A DNA stretch of 20,146 bases. It comes from Isoetes engelmannii (Eukaryota; Streptophyta; Lycopodiopsida; Isoetales; Isoetaceae). Under the pieces are notes generated by a model. It was not told the origin of the DNA, made no database searches, and was given only the letters and a program-made list of their open reading frames with translations. Location of the stretch: contig JAANSK020288712.1 of assembly GCA_011763485.2 (NCBI GenBank), positions 1 through 20,146 of the forward strand, in the 5' to 3' direction. The position numbers and the translations under genes are program-made. This document shows, piece after piece, positions 1-9,257 of this stretch (its first letter is position 1; the number at the start of each line of letters is the position of its first letter).

Positions 1-640
1 TATATTCAGAACCAGAGGACCAGTAAGGGAGCTCTTTGTCTGAAGTGTGCACATCTCATAACCTCCAGCCATCCTTGTAACGTAATCAAACCAAACAATT
101 CTATGAAGTCTATATTTTCCATTTGCTTCCTATGGCCATCATCAATATGAATATTGAAGTTGGTAATGTACAGGCAAAGTCTGATCAAAACAAGAAAGGG
201 ACTGCTTAGTTTTCTTGGATGAGCCCTTTCCCTTTATCTTGTTATTGAGGTACTCAAACGTGAGAAGTTGCCCTGCAATATCTGCATCAAAAGTCTTGCC
301 TGACCCCATTGGGTATGTGCTTTCTTGGCAAAACAAGACCTAACCTGCATGTTTAGAAACGTGGTGACAATATTTGGCAGTTCCACTTTCCTGATTAGAG
401 AGTAGAACCTTGTCCCACAAATGTATCGATTTCTATGCGTCATATTTCTTGATGCTCATTTAGAAACTAAAGAGTTATAATAATCTGGTAATACCTATTT
501 CTCTTCTTATATTCAGACTGCCAGAGCTTCCAAAACGTCAAAATCCACAATTGCATCATGATGCAGAATACAAAACGTGCATACATTCATCCCTTTTTCC
601 ATAATCAAGAAGTAAAACTGAGAAAACCTGACCTGTCAAA
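1..640. other. Gene-free left edge, no supported feature
   Basis: This stretch has short open frames on the minus strand (for example 142-336 and 234-443). A splice-acceptor-like site precedes them near 350, reading on the minus strand. None resembles a protein family I know, and the frames overlap one another. A minus-strand gene with exons here that continues beyond the window's left edge cannot be excluded. I see no repeat or RNA gene. Confidence 0.4.
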
Positions 641-843
641 GAATGACTTCTACTGATCGTAGCTCAGGTCTTCAAGCACCGGAGGTGGCTTTGAAGTTTT
701 TGCTTAGAGCAAAAGCCCGGGAAAAAAAGAACTGGAGGAATGGGAACAAAAGGCATCTTTCCATAAAATTTTATGAAAATAGTTTCCAGAAAAAACAAGC
801 ATGGCACAGGTCCTCAAGCATGGCGCTATACAAGATCGGAGAA

Positions 844-1050
844 GCAAGACTTGTTGGGAGATGGATTTACACAGTGCGATTGATCTGAAGTAGCTCGACT
901 AGGGAAGAAAATGGATTTTTAAATGGAGGCCATAAACCGGAATCAAGATGCAGCAAGACTTAAGGGCAAGACTTGTTGGCAGACGGATTTACACAGTGGG
1001 ATTGATCTGGAGTAACTCGACTAGGTAAGAAAATGGATTTTTAACTGGAG
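844..1050 (+). repeat. Imperfect direct duplication, 85-bp units at period 122
   Basis: Units at 844-928 and 966-1050 both begin GCAAGACTTGTTGG and share a common middle ending near ATGGATTTTTAA. They differ at roughly eight positions. The 37 bp between them is not repeated. The first copy overlaps the end of an 81-codon plus-strand open frame at 643-888 that looks like no known protein, so I do not call it a gene. Confidence 0.85.
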
Positions 1051-1181
1051 TTCACGGAGGTTTTCCTTCCAGTCTCTCAAGCACCGGAACCCGAAGAAGG
1101 GATGAAGGGAAATCGAATAATCTTTGAACGATGGTGGATCCGTGAGAGTTATGGCGACCTTCTGAACAGGCACGGTCCAGC

Positions 1182-1325
1182 TATTTTTCTCAGCCGTGTA
1201 CTAGTTTAGATCAAGATCAAACGCTGAAAATCTTGTACATGTCAATTTTTAGGACACATGGATAGGCTAGGCTTTCAGATAACTTGAGACCCCTGGTTGG
1301 GCTGTTGGCCTGTTGCACTAATAAA
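1182..1325 (+). repeat. Left arm of a long inverted repeat flanking a hAT fragment
   Basis: Reverse-complementing 2455-2591 gives a sequence that aligns along this arm. The best part is 1253-1307 against 2465-2519: 55 bp with two differences. Outward, towards 1182, the match is weaker but still clear (TATTTTTCT, TAGTTTAGATCA). No convincing target-site duplication is visible outside the arms, so the true element boundary is uncertain. An A-rich low-complexity run (1317-1367) follows on the inner side. Confidence 0.8.
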
Positions 1326-1393
1326 AAATAAAAAAATAAAAAATAAAAACTAAAAAATAAAAAAAAATGGCAGAGTTAAACTCTTTGTGCAAA

Positions 1394-2230
1394 TAAAGGT
1401 ATGATGATTATCATGCTCCAATCCAGGCTGCTGCATATTTCTTGGATCCAGAATATCAAGGGCAAAAACAATGGAAAGATCCTAAAGTTTCTACGCATTG
1501 GGGCCAAGTGCTCAATAGGATGTTTAAGGATGCCGATGAGAGGAGCAAAATAAGAGAACAATATGCCATATACAAAGCAAAAGGAGGAAGGTTTGGAAGT
1601 ACATATGCACAAGTAGACCGCTTCAAGATTGCTTCCGCTCTTTGGTGGGAAGAGCATGGGGGAGAAACACCTGAATTGCAGACATTGGTCATTTGCATTC
1701 TAAGCCAGGGGGCATCATCTTCTCCAGTTGAGAGGCTTTTTAGTGTTTTTGGTCATGTTGCAAGCATTAAAAGAGTAAGACTTCTTCCATCAAGGACTTC
1801 GGATTTGGTATTTGTGAGTGCAAATTTGAAGCTCCTTAAGTCACATAGAATTGCAACAAGAGAACCTTATATTGGCTTTGCAAAGAAGGAAAGTATTCCT
1901 GAACCACAAGAATGGGAAGAGGACGATGTGGGAGAGCATGATGTAGGACTAGACTTAACCTTGGAAATTGGGCGAGATCAAGAAAGTAATGATGATGATG
2001 ATGTTGGTGATAGAAATGAAGAAGATGAAGAAAGAGCTCCTATAGATGATGACGAAACTTGTTGGGTGGATCCAGATTATATACCTTCATCACATCCAGG
2101 TATGGATCCTTGCACACTCATTCTATTTGTACTTTGGCCATGTTTTTCTTGCTCACTTTTGCTTGTACACATCCAGGTGTACATTGTCGGGATTCAGGAA
2201 CAGATCCTTACACACTCCATTAGTTATTAG
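1394..2230 (+). pseudogene. hAT-superfamily transposase, C-terminal fragment
   Basis: The open frame is free of stops from about 1394 and carries the hallmarks of the C-terminal third of plant hAT (Ac/Tam3-like) transposases. It starts with the I-Q-A-A-A-Y-F-L-D-P stretch near 1420-1450. The hAT dimerisation region follows at roughly 1675-1840, including the pattern S-S-P-V-E-R-L-F-S-V and then K-R-V-R-L. A long acidic tail rich in Asp and Glu occupies 1910-2070. The BED zinc finger and the RNase H-like catalytic core that normally precede this are missing, so at roughly 270 residues it is under half of a full transposase. A full element would bind its termini and cut and paste them; this fragment cannot. 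It sits inside the inverted repeat 1182-1325 / 2455-2591, consistent with an internally deleted element. The family call rests on pattern recognition only. Confidence 0.8.
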
Positions 2231-2454
2231 TTCTTCATGTGTTCTAAACTATGGTACATGAAAATTTCGTATGATATTTTCATATAACTTAAACTGTGTG
2301 TTCTATCTAAACATTATTATAGTTTTTAAAGTATACTCTTTAGTAGATTTGGAATCTCACTTGCAATATATCTTGTTCATTCTTATAAGCACAATCTGGT
2401 CATTTTGAGTAGTTTGCCGTATTTTTCGTATCCATATTTCGTTTTCCATATTTG

Positions 2455-2591
2455 GTTTTTAGCGCAACAGCCCAACCAGGGGTCTTAAGTTATCTGAAAG
2501 CCTAGCCTATCCACGTGTCGTAAAAAATGAGCTGGACATATTCCTCACAGTTGAATTTTGATCTAAACTAAGGAACGGCCCAGAAAAATAG
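2455..2591 (-). repeat. Right arm of the inverted repeat flanking the hAT fragment
   Basis: This is the partner of 1182-1325; the 55-bp core is at 2465-2519. Arms of more than 100 bp are unusual for hAT elements, whose terminal repeats are normally about 10-25 bp. The repeat may therefore belong to another element type or to a composite structure. Confidence 0.8.
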
Positions 2592-2615
2592 GCATACGGC
2601 AACGCTTGGACAAGG

Positions 2616-2677
2616 ATGCCGTCTTCTCAAACGCCCAAGCCTCTCTGCTCGGATCTGGAAAGAACGCATCCTCTCTG
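2616..2677 (+). other. Candidate first coding exon, unassigned
   Basis: An ATG at 2616 opens 20 codons rich in Ser and Pro. They run without a stop into a strong donor (CTG|GTAAGTA at 2677/2678). It lies only 25 bp outside the right arm of the hAT-associated inverted repeat. No homology is recognised, and no downstream exon can be joined to it with confidence. Spurious ORF is the main alternative. Confidence 0.15.
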
Positions 2678-3392
2678 GTAAGTAACCTCCGTTTCCCTAT
2701 ATTTTAGTTCTTTGGTGACCAAAACCTCCCCTTCCTTTCATTTTAGTTTCCCTAGTTTTGCCGAAGCCCTCATCATTTATCTATTTCGACTATATAACCT
2801 CTCCTCTGATTTCCTGATCTGCCATAGCCTGAAGCTCCACGCCCAACTTCTTTTTGGCAAAAAAAAAAAATCCTACAATTTCAACAAGCCTGCGTTTTAT
2901 CTGTGTTGATCCTGGCTCATTTAGAATCAATTAGGCCGGCGTCTTTCTAGTTTTATCTCCAATGGACCGGTCCTGGCTCTAGTTTTATTGATCCTCATCT
3001 GTGTCCACATATCTTGTATTTTTTCAAGCTTTGAGGATATCTGGCATTCAGGTACTTGTTGGCATTTGACGTAAAGCTTCATTATTGTAATTTCTTGGTA
3101 TTGGATTTTAACCTGATGAGGATGGGTCGTTTTGCAATCTAACAGACAAATCTAGCAGATAATCAGTTTATGCTTCCATTCCTAGATATAACTCGCATTC
3201 TAGGCATTGCATCATCGCGGCCAGATCAATTTGTTTTTTCTTTTATCTTGGACTTCTTTTTTGTGTGGAATGCCTGTTGTTCTCTGCCTTGTGGTGGTAT
3301 ATTTTGCTTCTTTCTTTTCTACTTCAGGGGCTTTTGGGCCACGTTTTGGTTTTAGGTATAAAACCTTCTATTTTGTTGCAAAGGATCTGGAG

Positions 3393-3522
3393 TACAGAAC
3401 ATATTGAAGACGCTACATATTCTTGAAGCTTAGTGTCCTACTTCTGAGATGACAGGATACAGAACATATTGAAGACGCTGCATATTCTTGAAGCTTAGTG
3501 TCCTACTTCTGAGATGACAGGA
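3393..3522 (+). repeat. Tandem duplication, 2 x 65 bp
   Basis: Units 3393-3457 and 3458-3522 abut exactly and differ at one base (CGCTAC against CGCTGC). The near identity implies a recent duplication. Each unit contains TTGAAGCTTAGTGTCC. Confidence 0.95.
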
Positions 3523-3843
3523 AGCCTGTCGTTCCGTTATTTTGCTTTCGTACTCCATCCTGCAATGATGGAAAACAGGCATGGCCCTTCATATTTCTGA
3601 ACTGCACTCATTTATTACTCATAAATGACTCCACAATGACTTCATCAACAACTTCATCAACAAGAGATATAAGTGATATTTCTTAGCTCTTCATAGAAAA
3701 TGGCTAATAGTATGGACAAAGTTTACCCTTTCATTGCATGCTAGCTCTGGCTGGAGTCGTGCGATTTGATTTCTTTGGTGTGAGTTCTTTAGTGACATCT
3801 CATTCTTCTGCTTATTTTAACCCTGCATTTGCTGGAAAATCCT

Positions 3844-4320
3844 TGCTCTGCTATGATACTAAGCTGGATATTTGATTAGTTCTATTTGCTACAGCAAACA
3901 AAAGATCGGGTAAACGCTAGTGTTTACAAAAATTCCCTGGCTGATTGTCAAAATAAAGTATCTAAACTTTCACAGCAAGGATGAGAATAGATTTAGGCTC
4001 TAGTAACATGTGTCGTGTCCATTGTTTTCTAGAAAGTGTTGGCTCTGCTCTTCTCTGCTCTGATACTACTGCTAGGATATTTGAGCACTTTTATTTTGCC
4101 AGAGTAATTGCTTAGGAAAACAATGTTGCCAATGTTTACAAAAATGCCTTGGCTCATTTACATTATAATTGTCAAACTAAAGTATTTAAACTTTCACCGC
4201 AAGGATGATAATAGATTTATGTTCTAGTAACATGTGATGTGCCCATTGTTTTCTGGAAAGTGTTGGCTCTAACACTTTAATTTTGCGAGAGTAAGCGCTT
4301 ACAAAAACAATGTTGATTCC
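3844..4320 (+). repeat. Diverged tandem repeat, unit about 210 bp
   Basis: A unit beginning near 3844 (CTCTGCTATGATACTA...GGATATTTGA) recurs near 4052. Both copies contain GTTTACAAAAAT, AAACTTTCAC.GCAAGGATGA and CTAGTAACATGTG in the same order. A truncated third copy follows at about 4276-4320. The copies differ by substitutions and small indels, so the array is much older than the 65-bp duplication upstream. Confidence 0.8.
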
Positions 4321-4643
4321 ACGCTGTCCTACTGAATTGAGAACAAATGATGCATGGACTTAAACGATATAAATATCAACATAAAGAAGTGAGCTTAAGC
4401 AGTTTGAAACAGAGTATGTAGAGGTATTGCCATGATAGTTGTGTGCATATTGATTGTTTTATGAATGGCATGCAAGTTTCCAGTTACCTTAGCTAGCCCT
4501 ATGGATCCAAAGTTAAGTGATGCTTTTGAATAAAAAAGACTTCAGCACTGGCAAATTTTCCACTATATGGGGAAACCTATTTTTGGTAAATACACATATC
4601 AATAAGGTATTGCTGATTACTATATATCTTTCTTTCAACTCAG

Positions 4644-4762
4644 GCTTTGCATCTTCTATTAGCCAAGCCATCCTGGAACCTGGAAGACCACAAATATGGC
4701 GATATGGCGCAAATTTTGTCTCTGGAAGAAGCAATTTGCAAGATTATACTTCATTGGGCCTT
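4644..4762 (+). other. Candidate coding exon with GDSL-lipase-like peptide
   Basis: A good acceptor (pyrimidine-rich tract ending CTCAG at 4643) and a donor (CTT|GTGAGT at 4763) bound 119 bp that stay open in one frame. The peptide includes L-E-P-G-R and then Y-G-A-N-F-V-S-G. In GDSL esterase/lipases a conserved block in the second exon reads G-A-N-F-A-S-G-G-A-G; the match here covers only the first part and loses the glycine run. No GDSL first block or catalytic Asp-x-x-His block is visible nearby. At best this is a fragment of such a gene; it may equally be an unrelated exon. Confidence 0.25.
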
Positions 4763-5109
4763 GTGAGTTTCTTTATCTTTTCCCTGTCTTTTCATCAGAA
4801 AGCAAGGATTTATCTTTAGTTTATGTTGTTCACTGCATGGAGTGGTACATTTCAGGACCTGCTAATTTAACTCTAAATCCTATCCTCCACCTCCCGCCTT
4901 GTCACAATGAATCTTTTGCCACACAACTCGATATCCTGATTGTATCTTGAGGCTAATCGTTCTAATTATTATAGCAAACAATGACATGAGAGACTACCTT
5001 TCCAATTCAACCCTGTGACAAATCTTTACAGCATTAGCATCAGACTAGATAGTCAAACACCTGTCAGTTTGATTTGAAAATTCTAATATACGATTTGTTT
5101 GACAGGCAG

Positions 5110-5298
5110 GCACTGTATAAAGCTAGAGACAAAAAACTTGTGTTGGTTGAAGTTGGCACAGTAGATCGCACTCTTAGTGGCAGACTCAACGCGAGGAATA
5201 AAAATGAGATCGGATACTTGACCGCAGGAAATCAATTAGCTCTAATTGTCAGTGCCGCTCTGAGAAATCTGACCACATGCTGCCATACTGCACTATGA
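5110..5298 (+). other. Candidate terminal exon, unassigned
   Basis: After a possible acceptor (GACAGGCAG ending at 5109), 62 codons run open to a TGA at 5296-5298. The phase is compatible with the candidate exon at 4644-4762. The peptide is basic at its start and hydrophobic towards its end, and I recognise no family. Without a transcript this pairing is a guess. Confidence 0.15.
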
Positions 5299-5299
5299 A

Positions 5300-8200
5300 T
5301 TGTTCTTGCATGCCAAGATCTTCAAGCCTTTCACATAGCTCATCAACAATAGCTCAAAAGCTTGTCCTTATGCAAGTAAGTTCTGTTGTCTAAAAGGCAG
5401 ATAGTTGTCTTTCTTATTCATTCTTTATATCACCTGGTAAGAGCAAGAAGAGGAACATGACTCTCGAGTATCCAGGAAATCATCTTGAAAAGTAATGGTT
5501 TTTGGTGTGAGTTTTATCATTCGGTGTATCACTGTTATGCATACTGCTGATTGACAAAAACAAACATTTTGAAGCACAGCATATTGCATGCTACTGACTA
5601 GACAGACGAACAATAATTATGCATTTTTTTGCAGGCTTGTTTGCTTTCCAAGTTGTATGATAAAAGAGCACTTGCAAATCTTTACCATGTGCATGTGCCA
5701 GATTATAGGATATGGAAACTTAAAAAGTTCATTTCATGGTTTCAAACGTAGAATAGTCATAGAGATGTCATTTCCATGCAGCAATGTACATGTAGAGTGT
5801 TAGAAACCAAAAAGTTAGCATATACGAACTACAAGGCATTAAATTTTACATTGATCGAATTGTTTGTTATACCATGTGTTGCCTTAGAAATAGAGGGCCA
5901 TTGCCATCAAATCATTTATTGTCTTTCCAAAACAATATAGTGAATCAACAACATCCACTGCAGAATGAAGCAACATCATCTACTGTAGAAATAACAATAT
6001 GTTGAGGGATATGCAAATTGATACAACATCAGTTTTGTCTAGCCGATGACATAAAGGGATAAAGCAAGATCCCATTGAAAATTTAGTATTTGGGCCAAAG
6101 AATATCAAAACTCTAGGTCCTAGAATCTACATACATATCGACTACCTCCCTTGTTCCATTTAGAAGTAAGCTAAAAAAGCAAGTTCAAAAAGAATCAGAT
6201 TACAAGGACTAATTAAATGCCATATTCTCTAAAGCTTCAAAGATACAAGGACTAATTAAATGCCATATTCTCTAAAGCTTCAAAGATAAATGTGAAATTC
6301 GGCGAAAGCAATTTGTAGTTATTTATGAGATGTTGCAGGTAAATGAGAATGATATATGCAACCATAACCATTAGCTCTTCAACATCAGATCATAAGGTTT
6401 GCATGTTTGCACTTTGGTTACGAGCCCTTGCATATGATTCTTGTTGTTTCATTTGCGGCTAGTTAAAGATTTGCACCATGTCTCCTTTATTTTCAACAAC
6501 GATCTGACGAACTATTTATATCATTTTGTCTATAATTTAAATAACCATGGCATGTTATATCATATAGATTGATCAGGTAGTATCGCTTTTGAATTTGATG
6601 TGCAGATATAAATATAATCAATATTTTAGTACAACGTCGCCACAGTTTCCAAAGGCCCTACTGACACAGATTGGAGCACACAGTTCTATTCGCATGGTGG
6701 TCATTATATCTTCTGTTCAATCTGATAACTATATGAAATCAGATTGATATTCAGTTATCAAAATGATATCCAATCGTGGTGGTCATTATAATTATTTTGG
6801 TCATCCAGCTGACCTCTATATGTATGTAAGATCCTGATAGGGGCATTCGACAATGACAATATCCAACAATTTTCCTTTGGAAAACTATATATTGATTAAC
6901 AAGAACTTTTGAAAAAATATTTCAAACTAGGAAACGTTACCTAGCCCATACCTATTCCAATACGTCCTTCCATAACATCCAATTGGGTTCCTCGGATATC
7001 AATGCCATTGAGTTACATTTGCTCATTTTTTAGCTTCTAAATGCAAGTTATAAATTGTGAAAACTTCTAATGTCACGTTTTATGAAATGTATTTAGACAT
7101 CATATCAAGAAGAACCTCTCAAACCAACCTTTTGAACTCAAGAAATGCATGAACACACAGGAAACCCCTTAGCTCAATTATTTGTGCCCATGTATTGATT
7201 GTACCATAACATATTCCCAATGAAAGCCGAGAAACCCCCACTTTTTCTTATATTTTGGAAAATGCATATGCCTCTTGTGTAATAGAAATAGTTTTCTTCT
7301 TCAAACACCATTCTTACCTACATGAAAGTTAAACAACAGAATGTGAAACAAGTACTGATAACAAGTGACATGCTAGCATTCACCACATTTTTACATTTGG
7401 CAAGCTTGCCTTTGCACAAACTCCATGGAGAGGCTTACACAACAATCCATTGTAAAGAATTTCTTTCCAATGTAAAATAGACTATATTGCCAAAAAGTTG
7501 AGGCATATTTTATCAATATTAATACTAGGACCCTGGGTTCTTCGAGATGAATGTTATTACAATAAACAAATCAACGAAATGATTAAAACATTGCTTTTCG
7601 ACAAAATCTACATAGGCTAGATGACCACCATCAAGACACGGTTACGTCGTCATCAAATGTAAGTCAAACAAAACAAATGTCCCAAGGCATTGCCACCTAC
7701 AAACCATTCCATGAACATATCGAAATCCAAGTCCTTCATACAACCAACGATAAGCAAAAAGCAAACCAATTAGGAAAAGAAAAAATTTAGCAACGTGAAT
7801 CTACCACTAGAGGCTATAACAATGTAGTAGCCAACCTGTCTCAAACCAAAAAAAAAAGTGTTGGTTTCTTAAAAGAAAAGCAAAATCTAACAACACAAAA
7901 AGCAAAAGCATAATTATAAACCAACGTCTCATTTGTAACATGGGTTTTTCATATTTCATTTAGAAAATATTATTTATTTGTTTTGTCCTCACAAATAAAA
8001 CTAATCTATTTAAGCATAACTTCAATCTGACCTTTCAATTTAATGGCTGGATATTCCTTTAACTAATAGTGTGTCCAGTATATGCTTTACTAATTAAAAA
8101 CTAAATCCAAGAATAATACTGCCCAAGCCTACTGTTGCGCCTTTTTTCTAGTTTTTTTTTTTTTTTTTTTTATTTGTTATGCCATATCGTATTTCATATA

Positions 8201-8860
8201 CATATTTGGAACTACGGTTGCCATCCCCGTTATATGCAGTTGTGTCTTCGGCCATCCCGTGTGCAGTTGCCATCGTGAAATAGGCTCTTTGAAGTCCCAA
8301 AATAGAAGTAGATGTGCTTTGCCATAAACAATACTACTGCACCCTAAAATTCAACACCCTAAAACGTAGAAAACCCTCCCCAACCTTTGAAAAACGGATG
8401 AGAATCGTTCATTGCACACCTTAATAGTGATAGACGCCCACATATACCCTAGAAAAAATCTATTGATTTTTTTGTTCTTCTCTTCTACATTTCAGACAAC
8501 CCTATGTGTGACAGCACCTTGTTTTGATTTTAATCCCACAGTTTCCCATTGCTGTCCTTCTACTCCTTTTATATAGTAAGTATTGTCTTATTATATTTCT
8601 TTGATTCGACAATAACATAATTGTCAATCTTCAGCCTCAAACACACTTAATACATCTCTTATACTCAATATACAGACTTATTATTAGTCCAGCAAAATTT
8701 TCTTGATGTGACCCGCATACTTGCTGAACCTTGCATACCCGTCGTCATCCTATTCACACAAAGTTCAAGAATCATTCATTGAGCAGGCTTCCACGTGATA
8801 TCAAGGCATGCCCATCAACGTCTCTAGTTCATAAAAGAATCATAACAAGAGTGGAAGAAG
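5300..8860. other. Gene-poor AT-rich stretch
   Basis: About 3.5 kb without an open frame that looks coding on either strand. The longest are short, low-complexity or shadows. Visible structure is limited to the 43-bp tandem duplication at 6201-6286 and a T-run at about 8152-8172 that could be the reversed poly(A) of an old retroposed sequence. GGTGGTCATTATA is repeated at about 6697 and 6778. No terminal repeats or RNA genes are seen. Confidence 0.5.
6201..6286 (+). repeat. Perfect tandem duplication, 2 x 43 bp
   Basis: 6201-6243 and 6244-6286 are identical and adjacent; each starts TACAAGGACTAATTAAATGC. The lack of any difference suggests a very recent event. Confidence 0.95.
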
Positions 8861-9111
8861 AATCTCCTAATGCTTGCCATCCCTTATGATGTCAATCACC
8901 ACTCTTCCACATAATATGAAGTCCATAAGCCAGGTCTGAAATAGCGATGGAGCGGAAGTGGAACCTTTTAAATATTCATCTCTGAATTGGAACTGGAACT
9001 CACCCAACAGCCACACTGGGCCATGTCTATATGCTGGTTGGATTGTAGGCATCTCAGTGTAAAGAGACCAGCACCAACATGCCCATAAGACGTGCAGAAT
9101 TTGGCGACTTT

Positions 9112-9214
9112 TTTACATCTCTAGAAACTGCCTTTGTTCTCTGTATCCTCATCTGAGATGTTTGTTTACATCTCTAGAAACTGCCTTTGTTCTCTATATC
9201 CTCATCTGAGATGT
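9112..9214 (-). repeat. Tandem duplication in the likely 3' UTR of the WDR48-like gene
   Basis: 50-bp units at 9112-9161 and 9165-9214, three bases apart, differ at one position (CTGTATCC against CTATATCC). They begin 44 bp beyond the stop codon of the minus-strand gene, so a mature transcript would probably carry both copies. Confidence 0.9.
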
Positions 9215-9257
9215 CCGCACATGCGAGGCCATAGTAGCAATGAAGAGCTTCCATGCA

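Larger units (their letters stand above)
2678..4643. other. AT-rich stretch without a supported gene
   Basis: Short open frames here are T-rich and look random. The stretch holds the two tandem duplications listed separately (3393-3522 and about 3844-4320). Otherwise I see nothing in it. It could be intron or leader if the candidate exons at 2616 and 4644 belong to one gene. Confidence 0.4.

Noticed and set aside
142-336. Minus-strand frame containing M-G-S-G-K-T, suggestive of a P-loop
   Set aside because: The Gly or Ala required five residues before the G-K-T is absent (Tyr there), the frame is short, and nothing else resembles an NTPase.
643-888. 81-codon plus-strand open frame
   Set aside because: It is basic, low in coding-like pattern, matches no family and ends inside a tandem duplication.
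8867-9052. 61-codon minus-strand open frame downstream of the WDR48-like stop
   Set aside because: It has no start context, splice support or known motif; it is probably 3' UTR or flanking sequence.
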